Shown: positions 26,174-32,461 of the stretch, piece by piece
How the letters are laid out: the number at the start of each line of letters is the position of its first letter
How positions within the stretch are numbered: position 1 is the first letter of the stretch
Source of the DNA: Aminivibrio sp.
GTDB lineage: Bacteria; Synergistota; Synergistia; Synergistales; Aminobacteriaceae
Assembly: GCF_016756745.1 (NCBI RefSeq)
Contig: NZ_JAESIH010000035.1
Coordinates: 1 to 32,461 of the forward strand
Direction of reading: 5' to 3'
DNA: 32,461 nucleotides
The notes under the pieces: generated by a model
Databases searched by the model: none
Seen by the model: only the letters and a program-made list of their open reading frames with translations
What the model was told of the DNA's origin: nothing
Made by a program: the position numbers and the translations under genes

Positions 26174-27364
26174 CTACTTCTTCAGAAATTCTCCGGCCGA
26201 CGATGCGTCGGTGACGGGAGTCATTTTCACCGTTTTCCCCGAGGCTAGCTCCACCATGGCGGGAAGGGAGGGGAGTCCGAGCTTCTCCACCATGCGGGCG
26301 TTCTTGTAGCCGTCCACGAGCGCGATCTTTATCCCGGCGTCCCTGGCCAAGGCCTCCACTTCGTCGGAGAGCTTCACTTGCTCCCTGTCGATGCTGGAAT
26401 AGAACAGGGCGGTCACGTGCTCAGGGTCGAGAAGAACGGAACGGAGGTGAACCTGCTCGTTGATGTAGGCGGAAGCGCTCATGGCGGCAATCGCTCCGTC
26501 GGACGCGGCGGTGACCACCTGGCGCAGCCTCTTGTCACGGACGTCCCCCGCAGCGAAAATGCCCTCCACGGAAGTTTCCATGGCATCGTTGGTCTTGATC
26601 CAGCCGCCCTTGGCGGCTGCGACGAGTCCCCTCACGGGCTCGTCGTGGGGGGATTGGCCCACGAACATGAAGACGCCGGCAACAGGAAGATTCGACACCT
26701 CGCCGGTCTTTATATTCTTCAGTACGAGGTTCTCCACCATACCGTCCCCTTCGATCTTCTCCACCACCGTGTTCCAGACGGGAACGATTTTCGGGTTGGA
26801 GAGAGCCCGTTCCACGGCGGCGCGGTCGGCCCGGAACTCATCCCTCCGGTGGATGATGTAGACTTTCGACGCAAAGGTGGTGAGATATTCGCCTTCCTCC
26901 ACGGCTGTATTGCCGCCGCCGACGACAGCGATCTCCTCGCCTTCGAAAAAGGCGCCGTCGCACACGGCGCAGTAGCTCACGCCCTGGCCTATATGCTCGG
27001 CCTCACCTTCGCACCCCAGTCGGCGGAAATAGGCTCCCGTGGCTATGATGACCGCTTCGGCCTCGATCTCGCCTTTATTGGTCACGACGACTTTCGCTTC
27101 GTCGCGAACTTCCACGGCGGACACGTCGGCATCGCGGAATTCCGTCTTGAACTTTTCCGCATGGCTCCGGAACATGGCGGCAAGCTCGGGACCGGTGGCA
27201 TGTTCCACTCCCGGCCAGTTTTCAATTTCCTCGGTTATGTTGATCTGTCCGCCGGGAACACCCTTTTCGAGAAGCAACACATCAAGGCCGGCTCTTCTGC
27301 CGTAAATCGCCGCCGCAAGGCCGGCGGGCCCTGCGCCTATGATCACAAGCTCTCTTTTTTCCAT
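26174..27364 (-). CDS. trxB: Thioredoxin reductase with extra C-terminal thioredoxin-fold-like domain
   Basis: A flavoprotein that passes electrons from NADPH to thioredoxin. The core (residues 1-305) has the FAD motif GAGPAGLAAA, the redox pair C132-A-V-C135 in YCAVCDG, GGGNTAVEEG and HRRDEFRAD for NADPH, and FAAGDVRD near the end. Standard TrxB is about 310 residues; this one has 396. The extra 90 residues run beta-alpha-beta with VTALFYSS, KIALVDGY and GLPSLPAMVEL, like a thioredoxin fold, but there is no CxxC. The start at 27364 (MEKRELVIIG) is preferred over an in-frame upstream start because GGAGGGG precedes it. It is 44 bases after prmC. Confidence 0.93.
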   Translation of the reverse strand: MEKRELVIIGAGPAGLAAAIYGRRAGLDVLLLEKGVPGGQINITEEIENWPGVEHATGPELAAMFRSHAEKFKTEFRDADVSAVEVRDEAKVVVTNKGEIEAEAVIIATGAYFRRLGCEGEAEHIGQGVSYCAVCDGAFFEGEEIAVVGGGNTAVEEGEYLTTFASKVYIIHRRDEFRADRAAVERALSNPKIVPVWNTVVEKIEGDGMVENLVLKNIKTGEVSNLPVAGVFMFVGQSPHDEPVRGLVAAAKGGWIKTNDAMETSVEGIFAAGDVRDKRLRQVVTAASDGAIAAMSASAYINEQVHLRSVLLDPEHVTALFYSSIDREQVKLSDEVEALARDAGIKIALVDGYKNARMVEKLGLPSLPAMVELASGKTVKMTPVTDASSAGEFLKK

Positions 27365-27408
27365 GAGAAACCACCCCTCCAGATGAAAAACAATAACAAC
27401 CACCGGGA

Positions 27409-28251
27409 TTATACACGAAGCCACGAGACCGCGCGAGGTTTGCGCGACAGATCATGGAATATTCCCTCAAATTGCAGGCTTCTGGGAGCAATTTGTACCA
27501 GTTGTTCGCCCTGTTCCCCGACACCTATCTCGAAGAGCAGCCTCCCCCCCTTCCTGAGCTTTGCCGGCGCCCAGCCGAACAGAGCCATGTACCACCGGAG
27601 ACCGTCCTCCCCTCCGTCGAGGGCGGAGAGAGGCTCCTTCCTGACCTCCCTCGGGAGGCCGCAAATTTCGGAGGAACGAATATAAGGGGGGTTGCTGACC
27701 ACCAGGTCGAACTCTCCGTCACTGGCGGGGATGTCCTCCGGGCTCCTGGAATGCCAGAGGAAGCAGCGGGAAAGAACGCCGTGCTTTTTCAGGTTCCTCC
27801 ATGCAAGGCTGAGAGCCGGGGGATCGGCGTCGACAGCCACGGCGGAAAGGTCCGGACGTTCCGCCAGGAGGGCCAGGGTGATGCACCCGGAGCCTGTTCC
27901 CCAATCCAGAAACCGTCCCGCAGGCGGAAGGAAGGAAAGGGCCTGTTCAACGAGGGTTTCAGTATCCGAGCGGGGAATGAGCACTCCCGGGACAACCTCG
28001 AGAGACCTGCCGTAGAAATCCCAGGACCCGAGGATGTACTGCAGGGGCTCCCCGGTACATCGCCGCTCGGTCATACCCCAGAGCCTCCGGGCGGCGTCGT
28101 CTTGCAGCGGAAGGGAAGGGTGCGCTGCATAAAAGGAGCGGGAAATTCCGGCTGCGCCGACAAGAAGGAGTTCCGCTTCCCTCTCGGGAAATTCGACGCC
28201 AAAGACGCGCAGCCTTTCGGCAGCCAGCCTCCGTGCCTCGGACAGGTTCAT
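27409..28251 (-). CDS. prmC: Release-factor glutamine N5-methyltransferase
   Basis: This enzyme methylates the glutamine of the GGQ motif in release factors, raising termination efficiency. The 280-residue protein has an N-terminal helical domain and a SAM-binding domain with LDWGTGSGC (116-123) and the catalytic NPPY (187-190). GEPLQYILGSWDFYG is also typical of PrmC. The ATG overlaps the prfA stop by one base (TGATG); this prfA-prmC pairing, enzyme next to substrate, is widespread. Confidence 0.97.
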   Translation of the reverse strand: MNLSEARRLAAERLRVFGVEFPEREAELLLVGAAGISRSFYAAHPSLPLQDDAARRLWGMTERRCTGEPLQYILGSWDFYGRSLEVVPGVLIPRSDTETLVEQALSFLPPAGRFLDWGTGSGCITLALLAERPDLSAVAVDADPPALSLAWRNLKKHGVLSRCFLWHSRSPEDIPASDGEFDLVVSNPPYIRSSEICGLPREVRKEPLSALDGGEDGLRWYMALFGWAPAKLRKGGRLLFEIGVGEQGEQLVQIAPRSLQFEGIFHDLSRKPRAVSWLRV

Positions 28252-29327
28252 CAGCCCGCCTCTATGGAATGCAGCCTTTCGGTCTGGTCGGCCAAGGTCA
28301 TGGCCTCGATGAGGTCGTAGATATCGCCGTCAAGATACTGATCGAGCTTGTAGAGGGTCACACCGATCCTGTGATCGGTGATCCTGTTCTGTGAAAAATT
28401 GTAGGTCCGTATCCGCTCGGAACGGTCTCCTGTGCCGATCTGCCCCCGGCGCTCGGATGCGAGTTCCTCGTTCTGCTTCCGGAGCTCGGCATCATAGAGC
28501 TTCGCCCTGAGGTAGGCCATGGCCTTGACCCTGTTCTTGAGCTGGGACCGCTCATCCTGGCAGGTCACCACAATACCGGTAGGGATGTGGGTTATCCGCA
28601 CGGCGGAGTCGGTCATGTTCACGTACTGTCCGCCCGCACCGCTGGAACGGTAGGTGTCGATCTTCAGGTCTTCCGTGTTGATTTCCACGTCCACATCTTC
28701 GGCCTCGGGAAGAACGGCGACCGTGGCGGTGGAAGTATGGACCCTGCCTCCGGCCTCCGTGGCCGGCACCCTCTGGACCCTGTGAACTCCACTCTCGAAC
28801 TTGAGCTTGCTGTACACGCCGTTTCCGTCGATCCGGAAAATGATTTCCTTGTACCCGCCGATTCCCGTTTCGTTATAGTCGAGAACCTCGGTCTTCCAGC
28901 CTTCCCGTTCCGCGAAGCGGGTGTACATGCGGAAAAGATCGGCGGCGAAGAGAGCGGCTTCCTCTCCTCCAGCACCTCCGCGGATTTCCATGATGACGCT
29001 TTTCTCATCGTTAGGATCCTTCGGCAGAAGGAGGAGCCTGATCTCCCGCTCCAGTTTTTCGAGAAGGGGTTCCTTCTCCGACAGTTCCTCCCTCGCCAGC
29101 TCGGCCATATCGGGGTCGGCACCATATACCAGGCTTTTCGCCTCCTCGATGTCCCCGGCTATCTTCCGGTATTGCCGGTATTTCACCACCACGGGTTCAA
29201 GCTGGGAGTGCCTTCTGGCGAGGGCCTGCAGTTCCTTCAGGTTACCGTGGGTGGACGGATCCGCCATTTTGGCTTCGATGGCCTCAAAATCCTTTTCAAG
29301 AGCCTCAAGTTTCCCAAGGTAGTTCAT
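28251..29327 (-). CDS. prfA: Peptide chain release factor 1
   Basis: RF1 reads the stop codons UAA and UAG and triggers release of the finished protein. The 358-residue protein has the codon-reading tripeptide P188-A-T190 in [15 protein letters not shown], which marks RF1 rather than RF2 (SPF), and the catalytic GGQ at 232-234 in [10 protein letters not shown]. It overlaps the upstream DUF1385 gene by ATGA and prmC by one base, so the three are coupled. Confidence 0.98.
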   Translation of the reverse strand: MNYLGKLEALEKDFEAIEAKMADPSTHGNLKELQALARRHSQLEPVVVKYRQYRKIAGDIEEAKSLVYGADPDMAELAREELSEKEPLLEKLEREIRLLLLPKDPNDEKSVIMEIRGGAGGEEAALFAADLFRMYTRFAEREGWKTEVLDYNETGIGGYKEIIFRIDGNGVYSKLKFESGVHRVQRVPATEAGGRVHTSTATVAVLPEAEDVDVEINTEDLKIDTYRSSGAGGQYVNMTDSAVRITHIPTGIVVTCQDERSQLKNRVKAMAYLRAKLYDAELRKQNEELASERRGQIGTGDRSERIRTYNFSQNRITDHRIGVTLYKLDQYLDGDIYDLIEAMTLADQTERLHSIEAG

Positions 29328-30256
29328 GCAGATTCCTCCGCAAGCGTGTTCAGTTTTCTTCCAAGGGCAGTCTCCAGGGATGTGAGGGCCACCTCGACCT
29401 GTCGTTCGTCAGGTTCCCTGGTGGTGAGGTATTGAAAGGACAGGGCGGGGGCCATGAGAATCCTGCCTGCCGGTCCGGCGCAGGACGCTCCCTTGATGAT
29501 TTCGTAGGAAATGCCCATAACCAGAGGCAGAAGGACGATCCTGCTACCGATGCGCCAGAGGATGGAACCCGATCCGGCGAGGGAAAACACCACGATGCTC
29601 ACCGCAACGACGATGAGGAGAAAGGAAGTCCCGCATCTCGGGTGAATCCTAGAAAAGCCCATGATGTTTTCCGGCGTCATCACCGCTCCCGATTCGTAGG
29701 CATTGATTGTTTTGTGCTCGGCGCCGTGGTACCGGAACACCTGCCGTATTTCACCCCACAGGCCGATACCGGCGACATAGGCGATGAACACGACGCCACG
29801 GAGGCAACCTTCAAGCACGTTCTTGCCCAGGGAAGTGAGCCCCCAGCCCTTTACCGCCAGGTCGGAGAGCCACAGGGGAAGAGCTATGAAAAGCCCTGCT
29901 ACGGCAAATATGGCCACGACGACGGTAATGAACATCTCTTTCGCGGTGATCTTTTCCTCCTCGCCCACGGCAATCTGGGCCGATTTATCCAGGGCGCGGA
30001 AACCCACGGTCATCATCTCGATCATGGTAACCACCCCGCGGATAACCGGGAACTTCCAGGGCATGGAGGACGTCCAGGAACGGCTGTTCCAGCTTTCACT
30101 CTCAATCTTGCCGTCAGGCTTCCTCACGGAAAGCCCCCACCGCGCGGGTCCCTTCATCAGGACTCCTTCGATCACAGCCTGACCGCCTACGGGAATCCTT
30201 CGGTCCCCGGAGTCTTCAGCAAGCAACAGCAACAGAAAAGCAAGCAGTCTTTTCAT
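29324..30256 (-). CDS. DUF1385 family membrane protein (YqhQ-like)
   Basis: A protein of 310 residues with about four membrane helices in the middle (for example [20 protein letters not shown] and [16 protein letters not shown]). It carries the DUF1385 signatures [15 protein letters not shown] and [13 protein letters not shown]. The family has no established function; it is often encoded next to prfA, as here. The start is taken as the ATG at 30256, with GAGG 5 bases upstream; the GTG at 30262 sits inside that site. It begins 7 bases after the thyX stop and overlaps prfA by four. Confidence 0.92.
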   Translation of the reverse strand: MKRLLAFLLLLLAEDSGDRRIPVGGQAVIEGVLMKGPARWGLSVRKPDGKIESESWNSRSWTSSMPWKFPVIRGVVTMIEMMTVGFRALDKSAQIAVGEEEKITAKEMFITVVVAIFAVAGLFIALPLWLSDLAVKGWGLTSLGKNVLEGCLRGVVFIAYVAGIGLWGEIRQVFRYHGAEHKTINAYESGAVMTPENIMGFSRIHPRCGTSFLLIVVAVSIVVFSLAGSGSILWRIGSRIVLLPLVMGISYEIIKGASCAGPAGRILMAPALSFQYLTTREPDERQVEVALTSLETALGRKLNTLAEESA

Positions 30257-30263
30257 TTTCACC

Positions 30264-30968
30264 TCAGGAATTTTCTTCGTCTAATAAAAGCATCTCAAGG
30301 GAATCGTACGGCTTCCCGCAGGGATTCATCTCCCCGCATTCTCCGGAAATGACGCACGACGGCCCCGCCTTCTCGAAAAGCAGGGGGGCGGCCCGCCTCG
30401 CCAGCCGGAGCATTTTCCTCGCCAGGTTCCGGATTTCCCACTGGGCCCTCCTGCACAGCCTGAGGGTAAAGAAATGGTGAAGTTCCCTGGCGTTCATGGT
30501 CATAACGAGCCGGGTACTCCACCCGTGGGGGAGAATGAAGCGGGCGTCCTCCCTGGGAATGCCTGCCCCCACCATCTCGGCATAGAAGCGGTGCGCCTCT
30601 TCCGCCATCGTCCGGAACCGTTCAGAAAAGGCCGTGCTCGAGGCGACGGAAGGAGGGAGGATGACATCGGGCTCGTCCATTTCCACGTATCTCTGGCTCT
30701 GTTGGCTGAAGGAAGCGATCCTGTGCCTTACGAGCTGATGGGATGCCACCCTGCTGAGCCCGTCCATGGCAAATGTGAAGGAGGCATGTTCAAAGGGGGA
30801 ATAATGACCGCTTTCCCAGAGGTGGCGCAGGAGTTTCGCGCTTCTTTCAGGCGACTCGGCCTCAAGAAGGTCGGCGGCGGAGGCGTCGCTGTAGCATATT
30901 CTTGCCGCAGCGGCAACCACGGCGTCCGGAGACGGCGTCGATGCAATCAACAGGACACGGCATGCCAT
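30264..30968 (-). CDS. thyX: FAD-dependent thymidylate synthase
   Basis: This enzyme makes dTMP from dUMP with methylene-tetrahydrofolate and reduced FAD. The 234-residue protein carries the diagnostic ThyX motif RHRIASFSQQSQRY (81-94), matching RHRxxSxxxxSxR. The start MACRVLL at 30968 is chosen for GGGAG 9 bases upstream rather than the in-frame upstream start at 31004, which would read into leader sequence. It is the first gene after the two terminator hairpins and leads the DUF1385-prfA-prmC run. No separate promoter is obvious in the 55 bases before it. Confidence 0.97.
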   Translation of the reverse strand: MACRVLLIASTPSPDAVVAAAARICYSDASAADLLEAESPERSAKLLRHLWESGHYSPFEHASFTFAMDGLSRVASHQLVRHRIASFSQQSQRYVEMDEPDVILPPSVASSTAFSERFRTMAEEAHRFYAEMVGAGIPREDARFILPHGWSTRLVMTMNARELHHFFTLRLCRRAQWEIRNLARKMLRLARRAAPLLFEKAGPSCVISGECGEMNPCGKPYDSLEMLLLDEENS

Positions 30969-31023
30969 GGAATAGTTCTCCCCTTTCCCTTTCGGATTCC
31001 CCAAGCGAGGCGGACCCGAAACG

Positions 31024-31063
31024 AAAAAACAGCCAGCGTCGCATCACAATGCGGCTCCGGCTG
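31024..31063 (-). terminator. Second tandem hairpin in the rpmE-thyX gap
   Basis: On the minus strand a 15-bp stem with two mismatches and a TGTG loop (arms 31049-31063 and 31030-31044) is followed by six T residues (31029-31024). It looks like a full rho-independent terminator, lying 56 bases before the thyX start and after another terminator. Confidence 0.75.
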
Positions 31064-31074
31064 AAAACAGGCTC

Positions 31075-31105
31075 TCAAAAAAGGGGACCCCTGGTCCCCT
31101 TTTCC
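31075..31105 (-). terminator. Rho-independent terminator of rpmE
   Basis: Directly after the rpmE stop, AAAAGGGGACC pairs with GGTCCCCTTTT around a three-base loop, followed by further T residues. The symmetrical A and T runs would allow function on either strand. Confidence 0.85.
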
Positions 31106-31342
31106 CTACTGGTCGGAAGTCTCTCTCTGGCCGTAGTTGATGCCCTGATACTTCCTCTGGAACTTCTCGAGCCGGCCCGCTTCCGTAAGAACGCGGCTGC
31201 CCTTCTTCCCGGTGTAGAAAGGATGACAGGAGGAGCATACACTGACCCTCAGCTCCTTGTCGGTGGAACGGGTTTCAAACGTGTTGCCGCAGGCGCACGT
31301 CACCGTGCATTTCTCGTAGCGAGGGTGAATATCCTTTTTCAT
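31106..31342 (-). CDS. rpmE: Ribosomal protein bL31, zinc-binding type
   Basis: A large-subunit ribosomal protein of 78 residues. It starts [11 protein letters not shown] and has four cysteines in CTVTCACG and [11 protein letters not shown], marking the zinc-containing form rather than the zinc-free paralogue induced by Zur. AGGTG lies upstream of the ATG. It has its own promoter and terminator and appears monocistronic. Confidence 0.97.
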   Translation of the reverse strand: MKKDIHPRYEKCTVTCACGNTFETRSTDKELRVSVCSSCHPFYTGKKGSRVLTEAGRLEKFQRKYQGINYGQRETSDQ

Positions 31343-31399
31343 CTATGAGACACCTCCGAAGAAAATCGTGACCAGTAAATTGTCACTAAACAAACAGAA

Positions 31400-31428
31400 A
31401 CTCTATCACAGGACGCTTTCCCGTGCAA
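31400..31428 (-). promoter_or_regulatory. Promoter of rpmE
   Basis: On the minus strand -35 TTGCAC (31423-31428) and extended -10 TGATAGAGT (TAGAGT at 31400-31405) are 17 bases apart. The roughly 50-base leader contains the inverted repeat GTGAC/GTCAC, a possible operator or small RNA hairpin. Confidence 0.7.
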
Positions 31429-31470
31429 GAGCCATTTTTCGTCCGGAAATTACGCTGAAAAGGGCCTGGG

Positions 31471-32100
31471 TCAGATATGCATAACCCCGAGGCCGCATCG
31501 TTCGTGATGTGCCACGGCGTGATAGGCTGTATCCCCCATGACGGCCACGGAGATCCACTTGCTGTTCCTGACGATGGCGATTTTCGCTCCCACGCTGGCT
31601 TCGAGCATTCCCACCACCAGGAAGCCGTCAAGGGCCTCCAGGGCAGCGTGCATGAGAGCATGCATTTCGTTCCGTTTCTTCTCCACTACCCCAGCGTTGA
31701 GCGAAGCCCCGACAAGCGCCCTGGTTATTTTCTGCGGGAGATCTCCCGCAAGCCCCCCCACTTCGGTGGCGACAGATCTCCAGCCGATGGACGAAAGCTC
31801 TTTCTTGAAAACGCACTCTGTCTCGTTGCTCGTCGTCGCCGCCAGAAGAAGGGCCGCCCTCCCCACCTGGCTCTCGTCTTCGATCCGAATCCTGAGGTTC
31901 AGGTCAATGCCCGGCTGCTCGCTCTCCACTCCCCTGGAGTTGATGTCCAACGACAGCGGCTCCTTTTCCCGGCCGTGAGACTGCGGGGAAGGCCGGGGAG
32001 TCCCTTCTTCAGGACATTCCGCTCCCGCTTCCATTTCCACAGATTCGTCCTCCAGCTCTTCCTGAGGGGCGTTGAAAATTTTCTTCCAGATCACGAACAT
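31471..32100 (-). CDS. hutP: HutP-family RNA-binding regulator with N-terminal extension
   Basis: A 209-residue protein whose C-terminal 135 residues match HutP, the hexameric antiterminator that binds mRNA when loaded with L-histidine and a divalent metal. The motif MHALMHAALEALDG carries His147 and His151, and the end ERCGLGVMHI carries His208; these correspond to the three metal-binding histidines of Bacillus HutP. HutP is normally about 150 residues; the first 65 here are acidic, Pro/Ser-rich and probably disordered. GAGGAG lies 4 bases before the ATG. There are no histidine-utilisation genes in the window, so its target is unknown. The symbol is by family, not proven orthology. Confidence 0.85.
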   Translation of the reverse strand: MFVIWKKIFNAPQEELEDESVEMEAGAECPEEGTPRPSPQSHGREKEPLSLDINSRGVESEQPGIDLNLRIRIEDESQVGRAALLLAATTSNETECVFKKELSSIGWRSVATEVGGLAGDLPQKITRALVGASLNAGVVEKKRNEMHALMHAALEALDGFLVVGMLEASVGAKIAIVRNSKWISVAVMGDTAYHAVAHHERCGLGVMHI

Positions 32101-32130
32101 ACAGCTCCTCTCTGGTGTATTCTAGTACGC

Positions 32131-32159
32131 ATTATAAAGGAATCGGGGAAAAGAATCAC
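32131..32159 (-). promoter_or_regulatory. Promoter candidate for the HutP-family gene
   Basis: A perfect minus-strand -10 TATAAT (32131-32136) lies 30 bases before the start codon. The -35 at 17-base spacing is weak (GTGATT), so an activator may be needed or the match may be partly fortuitous. Confidence 0.5.
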
Positions 32160-32227
32160 TTCCCGGCTGTTTTTCTCATCGATGGAGGAAAACCGGCAGG
32201 CAGAATTGCTGAAGGGAACGATGGATC

Positions 32228-32348
32228 TAAATCCGCAAATCTTTCCCGCAGAGGGAGTGTCGCCGGGCATACGGTGAATTCGCCCTCCCCTGGGGCGAAG
32301 AGATTATCCCCTGAAAAATTAGCGGATTTAGGTGAGGCCTAAATCCGC
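32228..32348. repeat. TAAATCCGC repeats with a perfect hairpin
   Basis: TAAATCCGC occurs at 32228-32236 and 32340-32348, and inverted at 32322-32330. The last two form a perfect 11-bp stem (32322-32332 with 32338-32348) with a five-base loop. On the minus strand the hairpin is followed by TAATTTTT, so it can act as a terminator there. A second hairpin, TTCGCCC/GGGCGAA, sits at about 32279-32299. No gene is supported between 32110 and 32445. Confidence 0.6.
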
Positions 32349-32366
32349 ACCCTAAAAAATAAAAAA

Positions 32367-32435
32367 CCTCTCTGGACTGTTCGGAGAACAGTGGTAAGGT
32401 AGTGTTTACGAAGGCACAACCCTTCACCAGAGAGG
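32367..32435 (+). promoter_or_regulatory. Inverted repeat enclosing the ribosome-binding site of the right-edge gene
   Basis: A perfect 9-bp inverted repeat, CCTCTCTGG (32367-32375) with CCAGAGAGG (32427-32435), encloses a small hairpin (CTGTTC-GGA-GAACAG at 32377-32391). The right arm contains GAGAGG, the ribosome-binding site of the ATG at 32446, so a transcript starting upstream would hide the site. Confidence 0.55.
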
Positions 32436-32445
32436 TGCAATCATT

Positions 32446-32461
32446 ATGACTGAAAAGGCGA
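32446..32461 (+). CDS. Start of a gene cut by the window edge, possibly an insertion-sequence transposase
   Basis: Only MTEKA is visible. GAGAGG lies 10 bases before the ATG, so the start is credible. The preceding GGTAAGGTAGTGTTTACG and the masked ribosome-binding site resemble the left end of an IS256-like element, and many IS256-type transposases begin in a similar way. With five codons this is a suggestion only. Confidence 0.4.

Overview
The window is a bacterial chromosome segment of roughly 60% GC with densely packed, mostly minus-strand housekeeping genes. Gene content fits a motile, amino-acid-using anaerobe: fliS/flgN chaperones, a HutP-family regulator, an ornithine/alanine-racemase-type PLP enzyme, ThyX rather than ThyA, and a cdaA-cdaR-glmM block. 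I favour a member of Synergistota. This is an inference from gene content and protein style; a Firmicutes relative is not excluded, especially because a glmS ribozyme is present.

Left edge (1-2080): the first genes of a type 3 BREX phage-defence operon read off the left end of the window. In transcription order they are a small helix-turn-helix protein, brxF and the 5' part of brxC. A sigma-70-like promoter with repeated CCGGT motifs lies upstream. Next comes a 54-codon gene of unknown function with its own terminator. At 2229-2766 six minus-strand tRNA genes (Val, Asp, Phe, Gly, Cys, Asn in transcription order) share one strong promoter, so the defence island abuts a tRNA array.

2825-6790: an intergenic stretch holds the decayed C-terminus of an Asp/Glu-racemase-like gene. 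It is followed by a membrane protein with an internal duplication. A short plus-strand operon follows: a small membrane protein, a CPBP glutamic intramembrane protease overlapping it by ATGA, and a secreted protein of unknown function. A bidirectional terminator separates this operon from glmS.

6790-32100: a long minus-strand block. In transcription order: hutP; rpmE; two tandem terminator hairpins; thyX, a DUF1385 membrane protein, prfA, prmC; trxB with an extra C-terminal domain; an aberrant PfkB sugar kinase; fliS, flgN; an M48 metalloprotease; dnaX, dnaE, pyk; a Nudix hydrolase, nfo, a PLP racemase; then cdaA, cdaR, glmM, galU and glmS. Many neighbours overlap by 1-11 bases, indicating translational coupling. 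The last group links c-di-AMP synthesis to cell-wall precursor supply. Within it, a glmS ribozyme sits directly before glmS, so glucosamine-6-phosphate should switch off glmS alone.

Right edge (32110-32461): a repeat-rich intergenic region and the first codons of a plus-strand gene. Its ribosome-binding site lies in a long inverted repeat, as seen at the start of many insertion-sequence transposases.
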